Part shown: positions 1-8,780 of the stretch, in pieces
Layout: the number at the start of each line of letters is the position of its first letter
How positions within the stretch are numbered: position 1 is the stretch's first letter
NCBI GenBank assembly: GCA_019418225.1
Contig: DYCF01000032.1
Location: 1 to 51,643 of the forward strand
DNA: 51,643 nucleotides
Direction of reading: 5' to 3'
DNA from: Clostridiales bacterium
Lineage (GTDB): Bacteria > Bacillota > Clostridia > Lachnospirales > Cellulosilyticaceae
Made by a program: the position numbers and the translations under genes
Notes under the pieces: model-generated
What the model was told of the DNA's origin: nothing
Database searches by the model: none
What the model saw: only the letters and a program-made list of their open reading frames with translations

Positions 1-51
1 GGTGGTGTGAGAGGTCGGATAATCAATTAATGGTTATCCTCCTACTCGATT

Positions 52-981
52 TTAAAAGTAAGTTTCTAAAAAAGTGAAAATCGTGTTACTAAATGCTTTA
101 TCCATAGTTGGGTCAGTGGCATACTCAGGTAAGCAGATAAAGTGTGCATCACCTTCTCTGATAAAAGTCTCCACATTATTAGGTGCAACACGCATGAGAC
201 GTTCAAAGCTTGAATAAGGAACCTGAGAATCTTGCGTAGAATGCATGAGTAAGGTGGGTCTGTTATTTAACTTTTTCATAGCATTTAGTGGCGTAAACTT
301 TAAGTTATTAAAGCCATATGTAAAGCCAAGATAAGCATTAATAAAAGGTTTATCGAGAGCTGTAAAGAAGTCTGGCACGCCAAAGCGCTTCATTTGGTCT
401 GTGAAAACATCTGTCCAAGAAGAATAAGCAGAACAACTAATTACACCATCAATTTCAGGAATTTCTCCTGTAGCAATTAAGGCCGTTGCACCCCCCATAG
501 AGGTACCAAAGACAATGATAGGTAAATCTTTAAGCTTATCATCTTCTAATATAAAATCAACGCCTGCTTTCACATCCCGCCATTCTTTCATACCTAAGCA
601 GACAATATTTCCTTCACTATCGCCGTGGGAACGCATTTCAATTAATAAACTATCATATCCATAATCAGCAAACATTTTAGCGTAACTAAAAAATTCGGTA
701 ACTGAAGGGCTTTGGATTCCTGAAAGTAAAATAATAGTTCCTTTGGTGTTTTCAGCTTCTACATGCCAAGCAGCAAGATGTAATTGGTCAGTTGTTTCTA
801 AACTAATGGAACTAGCATCCAGCCCATAACTACTAGGGCTACATATCTCAACATCCATATGTTTATGTGCCATTTCATTAATCATAGTGCTAGGGATTAA
901 AAATAATAACAATATAAATCCCAGAATTAAAATGCCTAAAATAACAAGTAAAACTTTTTTCCATCGCATTTTTTTAGCCAT
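52..981 (-). CDS. Membrane-anchored alpha/beta hydrolase
   Basis: A 309-residue serine hydrolase of the alpha/beta fold. A basic N-terminus is followed by one hydrophobic segment (about residues 9-30), so it is probably tethered to the membrane with the catalytic domain outside. The nucleophile elbow is GTSMGG with Ser161; Asp251 (in STQDSQVP) and His280 (in GDAHF) complete a plausible triad. The length and single anchor resemble the YqkD-type hydrolases of Bacilli and Clostridia. The substrate cannot be read from sequence; an esterase or acyl hydrolase role is inferred. The upstream region carries a bipartite hairpin repeat, and recJ follows on the same strand about 220 bp further upstream, so it is probably a separate transcription unit. 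Confidence 0.85.
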   Translation of the reverse strand: MAKKMRWKKVLLVILGILILGFILLLFLIPSTMINEMAHKHMDVEICSPSSYGLDASSISLETTDQLHLAAWHVEAENTKGTIILLSGIQSPSVTEFFSYAKMFADYGYDSLLIEMRSHGDSEGNIVCLGMKEWRDVKAGVDFILEDDKLKDLPIIVFGTSMGGATALIATGEIPEIDGVISCSAYSSWTDVFTDQMKRFGVPDFFTALDKPFINAYLGFTYGFNNLKFTPLNAMKKLNNRPTLLMHSTQDSQVPYSSFERLMRVAPNNVETFIREGDAHFICLPEYATDPTMDKAFSNTIFTFLETYF

Positions 982-1002
982 AATATTTCCCCTTTAAAAT
1001 AG

Positions 1003-1106
1003 TATAGATTTCACTTTTATAGAATTTAGTTATTCATTAGGTTATAGCTATGTGAAAAACCTATTTATGTGATGTATCATTTAAAGTTATAGTTGGCTTC
1101 TCTATA
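1003..1106 (-). repeat. Bipartite hairpin repeat, divergent copy
   Basis: This is a diverged copy of the two-hairpin element also seen at 9752-9862, 14023-14337 and 32505-32611, here in reverse orientation. It starts TATAGATTTCAC and ends GGCTTCTCTATA, with the internal junction near 1050-1062. The arms are less perfect than in the other copies. It lies between the hydrolase gene and recJ. Confidence 0.7.
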
Positions 1107-1204
1107 GCTCAAACAAAAGCTTAAAAAATAAGACAAAATAGTTTTAAAACATAATAATATTGTATCATATTAAAGGCGAAATTAAAAAGACTGCATCTAT
1201 ATCT

Positions 1205-2875
1205 CTATTTAAAATATATATTTTTAATCTGCCAACCATTTTCATTGACATAGAGTGTAATATCTGCAATGAAGTTACCTTCTTCAGGAATAGCATCATC
1301 ATTCCAAAGTGTACTTGAGATAGATTTTGTGCCGAAGTTAGCGACTACCTCAGAGATGCGATAAGTTTTGGCGTACTTCGTTGAAACACTTATCGTAGCA
1401 TTTTTTACTAAAATAATAGGGGCACTATTGCCTGCACCGCAAGGTAGGAAGTAACGTAGTTGCGTTTCAAGCTTTAAAAAATCATAATCATGTGCATCTT
1501 CAATATATTTATCCACATAAACTTTAGGGGTCTTATCGTAGTCTGTGAGTGTACTTGCAGCATTTACAGCAGCAGCGAAAGCTTCAATTTGTTCAATTGA
1601 AGTGGCTTTAAGGCCGCATGCCATAGGGTGACCACCTCCACCATCAATAAGATGAAGGAAGGGTTTAAAGCTTTGGAACATATCATATTCTTCGATAGAA
1701 CGTCCTGAGCCTTTGTAAGTTCCATGAATCGTTTTAGCAAATACAACAGTTGGACGATAATATTTTTCTTTGATTTTACCAGCTACTAGCCCCACAACAC
1801 TTTCATGAGCTGTTTCATCAATTTGAATAATAATATCAGGTAGTTCACTAATACGAGAGACCTTTTCATCTACTCTGGCGATAGAATCCATTTCTTCTTC
1901 TTGACGACGTTTATTAAGATCATCTAAATGTTTTTTAGAAAGGACGAGGTCGTTGTAATCTTTTTTCATTAAATATTGCAAAGCAGTTTCAGCACTTTCT
2001 AGACGACCACAGGCATTAAGACGTGGTCCGATTTGGAAACCTAATGTACCTACAGAAATACGAGAGTTAATAATTGTTGCCGCAGGAATTGCATTTTGAT
2101 TTAATGCACTAAGGCCTGTTTTAACCATATGTCTGTTTTCGCCAACGAGAGGCGCCACATCACAAACGGTACCTAATGCTACAAGGGACTGAATACGTGC
2201 AATAAGGGCAGGACTAGGTTTGACCTTAAAATGTGAGAGAAGTGCTTGGCCTAATTTGTAGGCAATGCCAACACCAGCTAAGGTTTTATAAGGGTAAGCA
2301 CAGTCTTCTTGATGTGGATTAATGGTAGCATCTGCATTAGGAAGGATGGCAGGTAATTCGTGGTGATCAGTAATAATAACTGTCATGCCTAAGGATTTAG
2401 CATGAGCGACAGCTTCAGTAGCAGAAATACCATTATCTACGGTGATAATAAGTTTTACACCAGCACGATGCGCCGCCTCTACAATGCTAGGATTAAGTCC
2501 ATAGCCATCAGTTTCGCGAACAGGAAGGTAGTGATCCATGTGTGGATAATTTAGAGCCTCAAATACAGAAAGTAATACATATGTACTTGTGACACCATCC
2601 ACGTCATAATCGCCAACGACACGTATTTTTTCATTACGTGACATAGCTTCCTCAATAAGCTTAACGGCAAGATGAATATCTTTAAGTCCATCAAAATGCT
2701 TAGGGCGTTTGGTCCCTATAATATATTCTTTTACTTCATGTAAATCAAAGTTATTACGTTCACAAATAATTGCCGCAATGAAATCGTATAAGTCATAAGT
2801 TGCAGCAACTTCTTGTATGATGTCAACTTGCTGCGGTGTATAGTTCTTTTGGGCATGTTCTAAAATAGCTTTCAT
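1205..2875 (-). CDS. recJ: Single-stranded-DNA-specific exonuclease RecJ
   Basis: A 5'-3' single-strand DNA exonuclease of the DHH phosphoesterase family, used in recombinational and mismatch repair. Metal-binding motifs are clear: GDYDVDG (residues 88-94), TVDNG (145-149) and the signature DHH (170-172). The DHHA1 domain carries GGGGHPMACG near residue 415, followed by a C-terminal OB-like region. At 556 residues it matches the short clostridial RecJ form. The minus-strand start is supported by AGGAG about 8 bases upstream of the ATG. No key residue is missing. It appears to be monocistronic. Confidence 0.95.
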   Translation of the reverse strand: MKAILEHAQKNYTPQQVDIIQEVAATYDLYDFIAAIICERNNFDLHEVKEYIIGTKRPKHFDGLKDIHLAVKLIEEAMSRNEKIRVVGDYDVDGVTSTYVLLSVFEALNYPHMDHYLPVRETDGYGLNPSIVEAAHRAGVKLIITVDNGISATEAVAHAKSLGMTVIITDHHELPAILPNADATINPHQEDCAYPYKTLAGVGIAYKLGQALLSHFKVKPSPALIARIQSLVALGTVCDVAPLVGENRHMVKTGLSALNQNAIPAATIINSRISVGTLGFQIGPRLNACGRLESAETALQYLMKKDYNDLVLSKKHLDDLNKRRQEEEMDSIARVDEKVSRISELPDIIIQIDETAHESVVGLVAGKIKEKYYRPTVVFAKTIHGTYKGSGRSIEEYDMFQSFKPFLHLIDGGGGHPMACGLKATSIEQIEAFAAAVNAASTLTDYDKTPKVYVDKYIEDAHDYDFLKLETQLRYFLPCGAGNSAPIILVKNATISVSTKYAKTYRISEVVANFGTKSISSTLWNDDAIPEEGNFIADITLYVNENGWQIKNIYFK

Positions 2876-3073
2876 ACAAATCTCCTATCTAATAGTCATA
2901 AAGGTATTGTAGTCCATAGAAAACATAAATGCTAGTACTAAAATTTAGAAAGGATACTTAAAAAAGTACTAAACAAAATATAGATTAAAAAAATTTGCAA
3001 GGGTATAAATATTTTATGTAAACATGACGAAAATAATAGATGTGTATAATTTAAAGTGATGTAGGAGGATAAG

Positions 3074-3442
3074 ATGACTTTTAAATGAAATTTTGATGCA
3101 TTTAAGGCACAAGAGTATTATGTTCAAGCTGTTAAAGAAAAAAACATTGCTAATAATATACCTGGAATGAACATGAAACAGGTAAATAGCAATAAGCTTA
3201 AGATAGAAATAGACGAAATAGCTATCGATAGCATTAAGATTTCAAATATAGATAGGATCCAGCAGGCAGATATATCAGGGGTGTTTAAAGTAATCTATAA
3301 GGAAGGATTACCTGAATACTTAACAGAAACGGAGACTGAACTGAATACAGTCTATAAAAGAGAAATGGAAATCAAAGTGGAAAGAGAAGGGGATAACTGG
3401 AAGATATCTCAAGCTTCAATATATCCAAAAGAAAAAGCGTAG
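3074..3442 (+). pseudogene. Small protein gene with in-frame TGA at codon 5
   Basis: A strong ribosome binding site (GTAGGAGG) precedes ATG 3074. The reading frame runs MTFK, hits TGA at 3086-3088, then stays open to 3442. The region after the stop, including residues before the first internal ATG at 3167, reads as protein-like sequence (about 118 residues, rich in Lys, Glu and Ile). A single G-to-A change of a Trp codon would explain the stop. The family is not recognised. It lies 23 bp upstream of an MCP gene that also carries a nonsense codon, so the two probably formed one operon. A shortened product from ATG 3167 would have no obvious Shine-Dalgarno sequence. Confidence 0.6.
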
Positions 3443-3465
3443 GAAAAGGTAGTGGAGGAAAGAGC

Positions 3466-5478
3466 ATGAATGAACAAAATAGCAATAAAGCTGCCAATAA
3501 AAGTTTATTATTAAGAATCATTACTGTACTGACTATTATTATAGTAACAATCTGTACAACGTTAGGTGCAATTAGTTACAATAAATCAGCCAACTTAAAT
3601 AGTTAGGCATATATTGATTTAATTCATAAGGATATAGAATTTTTAAATAAAACGTTAGGTGACATATTAGAAAATACAAAGCGTAATGCACATCTTATTG
3701 AGAACTATGAATATATAAAGGAAGATTTAACGGCGGAAGATATTGATAAAATTAATACATATTTTGCATTTTTAATAGAAAATAGTCCAGAAATTATTAA
3801 TATCATTTACTGTACAGATGAAACAATTTATATGTATCCACCAAGTGATTATGCAGATGGGAAAAAACCAAAAGAACTAAGTTGGTACACTAGTCGCGTT
3901 AATCAAGATGGATATATGTGGGAACCGCCTTATATTGATGCTGCAACAGGTGAGTGGGTTATTTCTTTATTCAAATCCATTAAAAAAGATGGGAAAACTT
4001 TAGGCCTTTTAGAATTAGATATTTCACTAGGACAAATTGAAGAGGTACTTGCTGAAGTTAATACAGGTGAGATTGGGCATATGATGCTTGTAGATGAAGC
4101 AGGCATTATCCAACATCATAAAAATAAAGAGATGATTGGCATGAGTATACCAGATGAGGAATTATTAGACTTTACGGTAGCAAATGAGTCAGGTGAATTA
4201 GAATATCAGTCTATGAGTGAGAAAAAGATTGTAAGCTTTAAGTCATTAACATCTACAGAAGGCACTTTTAACTGGAAGGCAGTAGGGGTGTTATCTAAAG
4301 TAGGCGTAGCACGATTAAGTAGGGATTTATTAATCAGTACAGCACTTACAACACTTTTACTTACAATTGTTGGGATTGTCATAAGTAGTATAGGTATGAA
4401 ATACATCATTAGAAGATTAAAAGACTTCTCAGAGCAGTTTGAGAAAATGGGAGAAGGTTATTTAAATATTCAAAGTGATGATAACGGCAAAGATGAAATT
4501 GGCCAAATGGCACGTGTATTTAATAGCATGATTCATAAATTAAATGCTTTAATAAAGACTACAAAAGCAACTTGTACAGAGCTTCTAGAAAAATTTGTAG
4601 AAATAAAAGGCGTTTCAGAAAGAACAATTTCTACCTCTAATGAAATCTCAAATGCCATTGAGAATGTATCAAATGGTTCTTCAGAGCAGGTTAGACAAAC
4701 AGATGAAATGGTAGAGCATTTTGATGAACTTTCAAGTGCCATGACACATATTACAGATTCAATTCATGAGGTAAATGAATTATTTGGGCAGGCAAAACAG
4801 ATTAATGACGCAGGAATGGAAGTAGTAGACCATCTTGTAAAAATTACTGAGCAGACTAATGAATCAACACAACATGTGAAGGATACAATTTATGCTATCA
4901 ATAAAAGTTCTATTGAAATTGATTCTATTGTAGAAACTATCAATTCTATTTCTTCACAGACCAATTTACTTGCATTAAATGCTAGTATTGAAGCTGCACG
5001 TGCAGGTGAAAGTGGTAAAGGATTTGCTGTTGTTGCTGAAGAGGTTAGAAAACTAGCGGAACAAGCTGGGGACTCAGCAGGTGAGATTAGAAGTCTTATT
5101 GACCGTGTTAAAGAGCAGACAATGAGTGCTGTAAAAGAAATTGAGGAAACAAGAAATACAGTGGAAGCACAAAATGAAGCTGTTAAAAATACAGGAAATT
5201 CATTTGAAGCTATTTCAGTATCTATTGAAAATCTATCTTCCAATGTGGCACAAATTGATTTACTTAATAGAGAGATGATTACTATTAAAGGTAAGATGTT
5301 TGAAATTATTCAAAATGTAGCCAATACAGCCAAGGATACATCGAAATCAACAGATGAGATGTCGGCATATATAGAAGAACAGCTTGCAACAATGACAGAG
5401 ATTATTGAAATGTTAAATGCCTCTTCAATTACGGCAACTGAGCTTAGTGAATCAATTAAAATGTTTAAAACTGAATAA
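3466..5478 (+). pseudogene. Methyl-accepting chemotaxis protein with in-frame TAG at codon 47
   Basis: The start at ATG 3466 has GGAGGAA upstream. The frame encodes a short cytoplasmic N-terminus, a first membrane segment, then TAG at 3604-3606; it stays open from there to 5478. Past the stop are a dCache-type extracellular sensor (WYTSRVNQDGYMWEPPYI region), a second membrane segment near 4315-4400, a HAMP linker (DEIGQMARVFNSM) and a classical signalling hairpin tip (NLLALNASIEAARAGESGKG). Intact, it would be a transmembrane chemoreceptor of about 670 residues passing a ligand signal to CheA/CheW. A single C-to-T change of CAG would produce the stop. Restart at ATG 3832 would lose the first membrane segment and half the sensor. 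Nonsense mutation, readthrough and sequencing error all remain possible. Confidence 0.8.
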
Positions 5479-5502
5479 AGGCTTTAGATATTATATCTTT
5501 AT

Positions 5503-5570
5503 ACGTTATATAAAAAAACGTTATATAGAAGGACGTTATATAGTTATATAGAAGGACGTTATTATAGAAA
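5503..5570 (+). repeat. Short tandem repeat of ACGTTATATA units
   Basis: At least four imperfect copies of ACGTTATATA, several followed by GAAGG, lie directly downstream of the MCP gene and upstream of a terminator hairpin. They are noncoding in the plus direction. This is probably slippage-derived DNA; no function can be read from it. Confidence 0.6.
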
Positions 5571-5571
5571 G

Positions 5572-5610
5572 AAAGGACATGCAACTTTTTGAGAAGCATG
5601 TCCTTTTATG
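5572..5610 (+). terminator. Rho-independent terminator after the MCP gene
   Basis: A perfect 11-bp stem (AAAGGACATGC with GCATGTCCTTT) encloses a 13-base loop and is followed by a short T-rich stretch. It would end the MCP operon transcript. Confidence 0.7.
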
Positions 5611-5652
5611 ATATATTTAGTAGAATATGTATATATTTTTTTACAGGGGGAG

Positions 5653-5681
5653 TTGAAAGTCTTAAAAAGGTATATTATAAT
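5653..5681 (+). promoter_or_regulatory. SigA-type promoter for the cysE operon leader
   Basis: TTGAAA (5653-5658), a 17-bp spacer and TATAAT (5676-5681) make a near-consensus housekeeping promoter. Transcription from about 5688 would give a long leader including the T-box at 5852-6041. Confidence 0.7.
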
Positions 5682-5851
5682 GACAAGGAACAAATAAGTA
5701 AGAACATTATACAACTTCAGACAAGAAGTCTGCATATAATGGTTAATAAGAAAACAGCTATACAAATAAAAGCAATGAAGGAAAGAGTATTATATAAGGC
5801 TATGTCAGAGAATAATCCATTTGGCTGCGAGGATTTCATAGAACTCATATA

Positions 5852-6041
5852 AGAAGTGCATTCTGGAGCTAAATATGTGAGCAAAGTTTTTAAGCATTAT
5901 GGTTAGAAATGCTTAGGCTAGCATATTTCGTAGACCTGCGTTAAAGGTGAGAGATGAAGCAGAAAATTATTTTAAGGCTGCTTTAATCAGAGTGGAACCG
6001 CGAGACACCTTGCCTCTGAATATGGAGGGAGGGCTTTTTTT
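5852..6041 (+). promoter_or_regulatory. T-box riboswitch, probably cysteine-specific
   Basis: The conserved T-box AGAGTGGAACCGCG lies at 5989-6002. It is followed by a terminator-like G/C stem and a T-run at about 6007-6041, just before cysE-cysS. In the 3' side of stem I the sequence GACCTGCGTT offers TGC (5937-5939), a cysteine codon, as the specifier, which agrees with the downstream genes. Known T-boxes sense uncharged tRNA and switch from terminator to antiterminator, so the operon should be induced by cysteine starvation. T-box identity is secure; the specifier assignment is an inference from position and context. Confidence 0.9.
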
Positions 6042-6110
6042 ATGCCAAAAATTACTTCTTATAAATTACTTAGGATGGATATGGCTTAAGTAATAGAATG
6101 GAGGATTATG

Positions 6111-6854
6111 ATGGGAATAATAAGAGAAGAAATACGAGTTATTAAAGAAAGGGACCCTGCAATTAAAAGTAGTGCAGAGGTACTTTTATATCCTTGTTTT
6201 TATGCTATTTTGTTTCATAGATTAGGTCATTTCTTTTATAAACATAAATGGTTCTTTATAGCAAGGCTTATTTCGCAGATTAGTAGAGGTTTAACAGGAA
6301 TAGAGATTCACCCAGGTGCTAAGATTGGTAAGGGGTTATTTATTGACCATGGTATGGGCGTTGTCATTGGGGAAACTTGTGAGATAGGTGATAATGTTAC
6401 AATTTATCATGGGGTAACATTAGGCGGAACAGGTAAGGATCATGGTAAACGTCATCCTACTATTGGTAATAATGTTATGATAAGTACAGGTGCTAAGGTA
6501 TTAGGTCCCTTTAAAGTTGGGGATAATTCACGTATAGCAGCCAATGCCGTTGTACTTCAAGAAGTACCAGAAGATAGTACAGTAGTAGGTATACCAGGTA
6601 AGGTAGTAAGAATACAAGGCAAACGTGTAGACCCTTGCAAAGAATTAGACCAAGTAGATGTACCAGACCCTATCAAAATGGAACTTTGCAGGATGAATAG
6701 TCGCATTAAGGAACTTGAAGAAGTGATTGAAAAGATGAATACACAGCTAGAGACCAATATTAAGTTACAAGAAGAAAATATTCCAGATAATGCTAGTGAT
6801 GAAATATGTAAGCAGTGTACACAAGATGAGACCTGTTATATGTACTATATTTAA
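6111..6854 (+). CDS. cysE: Serine O-acetyltransferase
   Basis: Catalyses acetyl-CoA + L-serine to O-acetylserine, the committed step of cysteine synthesis. An N-terminal helical domain is followed by a left-handed beta-helix of hexapeptide repeats (GKGLFIDHGMGVVIGE onward). DHGMG and the GGTGKDHGKRHP loop hold the catalytic and CoA-binding features of the family. ATG 6111 is preferred over ATG 6108 because GGAGG then lies 6 bases away rather than 3. An unusual C-terminal tail of about 45 residues with Cys-x2-Cys and another Cys follows the beta-helix. The gene sits behind a cysteine T-box, 30 bp before cysS. Confidence 0.93.
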   Translation: MGIIREEIRVIKERDPAIKSSAEVLLYPCFYAILFHRLGHFFYKHKWFFIARLISQISRGLTGIEIHPGAKIGKGLFIDHGMGVVIGETCEIGDNVTIYHGVTLGGTGKDHGKRHPTIGNNVMISTGAKVLGPFKVGDNSRIAANAVVLQEVPEDSTVVGIPGKVVRIQGKRVDPCKELDQVDVPDPIKMELCRMNSRIKELEEVIEKMNTQLETNIKLQEENIPDNASDEICKQCTQDETCYMYYI

Positions 6855-6884
6855 ATGTATAATAATGAAGAAAGAGGGATTAAA

Positions 6885-8303
6885 ATGATTAAGATTTATA
6901 ATACACTTACAAAACAAAAAGAAGAGTTTAAACCAATTGAGCCAAATAAAGTGCGTATGTATGTATGTGGACCAACAGTTTATAACTTAATTCACATTGG
7001 AAATGCCAGACCTTATATTGTATTTGATACAGTACGCCGTTACTTTGAAAGTGTGGGATATGATGTAAATTATGTTCAAAACTTTACTGACGTAGATGAT
7101 AAAATCATTAAAAAGGCTAATGAAGAAAATCGCACAACAGATGAAGTCGTAGAGCAATATATTGCTGAGACACTTAAAGATGTAGGACACCTTAATGTGA
7201 CACCAGCGACACATCACCCACGTGTTACAGAAGAGATGGATAACATTATTAAAATGATTGAAACACTTATTGAAAAAGGTTTTGCCTATGAAGTAAATGG
7301 CACAGTTTACTACAATACAGCAGCCTTTGAAGGTTATGGGAAACTTTCTAAGAAAGTACTTGAAGAATTAGAAGCAGGTCGTAGTGAAAGGGTAACACTT
7401 ACAGAAGAGAAAAAACATCATATGGACTTTGTGCTTTGGAAACCTAAAAAAGAAGGCGAACCATACTGGGAAAGTCCATGGAGTCAAGGACGTCCAGGAT
7501 GGCATATTGAATGTTCTGCAATGGCAAAATGCTATTTAGGGGATACAATTGATATCCATGCAGGAGGTGAAGATTTAGTCTTCCCACACCATGAAAATGA
7601 AATTGCTCAAAGTGAAGGGGCAAATGGCACAGAATTTGCACATTACTGGATGCATAATGCTTTCTTAAATATTGATAACAAAAAAATGTCTAAATCACTT
7701 GGTAACTTCAAAACACTTCGCGATGTAGGTGAAATGTATGGTTATGATGTCGTACGTTTCTTCATGCTTAATGCGCATTATAGAAGTCCACTTAACTTTA
7801 GTGCAGACCTTATGGAATCAGCTAAAAGCAGTTTAGAACGTATTAAAAATGCTAAAACAACACTTGAGTTTGCATTAAGTCATAGTCAAAGTGAAACTTT
7901 AACAGCAGAAGAAGAAAATCTTCTTAAAGAATTACCAGGCTTTGAAGCGCGTTTCCATGAAGCAATGGAAGATGACTTTAATACAGCTGATGCAATTAGT
8001 ATCATCTTTGAACTTGTTAAATTTGCAAATACTTATGCTAAAGAAGGTGCTTCAAAACAATTCGTTAAAGCAGTACTTGACTTATTCAACAAATTAAACG
8101 ATATATTAGGTTTATTATATGCTCAAAAAGGCGATACTGAAGATGGCTTAAGTGATGCAGAAATCGAAGAGTATATTGAAAAACGTAAAGCAGCTAAAAA
8201 GGCAAAAGACTTTGCAGAAGCTGACCGTATTCGTGAGTTCTTAAAAGATAGTGGCGTTTTAATTGAAGATACTAGAGAAGGTGTACGCTATAAAAGAGTG
8301 TAG
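6885..8303 (+). CDS. cysS: Cysteinyl-tRNA synthetase
   Basis: Charges tRNA-Cys with cysteine in the cytoplasm. It is a class I synthetase: the HIGH motif appears as HIGN (residues 37-40) and the KMSKS loop is intact (267-271). Zinc ligands include Cys28 in YVCGPTVYN, the Cys of WHIECSAM and the HHENE motif. ATG 6885, 472 residues, is preferred over an upstream in-frame ATG because an AGAGGG ribosome binding site sits 7 bases before it and MIKIYNTLT is the normal family start. It is co-transcribed with cysE under the cysteine T-box, so synthesis and charging of cysteine respond to the same signal. Confidence 0.96.
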   Translation: MIKIYNTLTKQKEEFKPIEPNKVRMYVCGPTVYNLIHIGNARPYIVFDTVRRYFESVGYDVNYVQNFTDVDDKIIKKANEENRTTDEVVEQYIAETLKDVGHLNVTPATHHPRVTEEMDNIIKMIETLIEKGFAYEVNGTVYYNTAAFEGYGKLSKKVLEELEAGRSERVTLTEEKKHHMDFVLWKPKKEGEPYWESPWSQGRPGWHIECSAMAKCYLGDTIDIHAGGEDLVFPHHENEIAQSEGANGTEFAHYWMHNAFLNIDNKKMSKSLGNFKTLRDVGEMYGYDVVRFFMLNAHYRSPLNFSADLMESAKSSLERIKNAKTTLEFALSHSQSETLTAEEENLLKELPGFEARFHEAMEDDFNTADAISIIFELVKFANTYAKEGASKQFVKAVLDLFNKLNDILGLLYAQKGDTEDGLSDAEIEEYIEKRKAAKKAKDFAEADRIREFLKDSGVLIEDTREGVRYKRV

Positions 8304-8311
8304 GAGATAAT

Positions 8312-8755
8312 ATGAAAAATACAGTAGTAGAAAAATTGCTAGAAGTAACATCAGGGCCAATGTGCCATAAGGCAAATAGTTATTCACCATTGGCACTAGC
8401 ATATATTGGTGATGGTGTATATGAAATGTTTGTGCGTACTTATGTCATCAACAAAGGAAATGCACCTGTTAATAAAATGCATAAGGCTTCTAGAGAACTC
8501 GTAAGAGCTAGTGCACAAGCTAAGATTTATTACCTTATTGAAGAAGCTTTAACAGAAAATGAGATGGCTGTTTTAAAAAGAGGCCGTAATGCGAAAAGCA
8601 TTTCAGTGCCTAAAAATGGTGATGTTACAGAATACAGACATGCCACAGGTTTAGAAGCCCTCATTGGATACTTGTATATAGATGGACAAATTGAGCGTAT
8701 TAAAGAGCTAATTGACTTAGGCCTTAGACGACTTCATGAAGCAGAGACAAAATAA
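8312..8755 (+). CDS. mrnC: Mini-ribonuclease III
   Basis: A 147-residue RNase III-like enzyme without the double-stranded RNA-binding domain. In the family it matures 23S rRNA in Firmicutes as a dimer. The RNase III signature appears as LALAYIGDGVYEMFVR, and a second acidic site is in ATGLEALIGYLYI. It starts 8 bp after cysS with a GGAG ribosome binding site and lies directly upstream of rlmB, the conserved gene order in Bacilli and Clostridia. Confidence 0.93.
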   Translation: MKNTVVEKLLEVTSGPMCHKANSYSPLALAYIGDGVYEMFVRTYVINKGNAPVNKMHKASRELVRASAQAKIYYLIEEALTENEMAVLKRGRNAKSISVPKNGDVTEYRHATGLEALIGYLYIDGQIERIKELIDLGLRRLHEAETK

Positions 8756-8780
8756 AAGGCTTAAAAAAGGAGAAACAATA

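Noticed and set aside
5589..5852. 87-codon plus-strand frame before the cysE T-box
   Set aside because: Its first ATG lies inside a terminator hairpin, the frame crosses the cysE promoter, internal ATGs lack ribosome binding sites, and the protein matches no pattern I know. I treat it as leader DNA.
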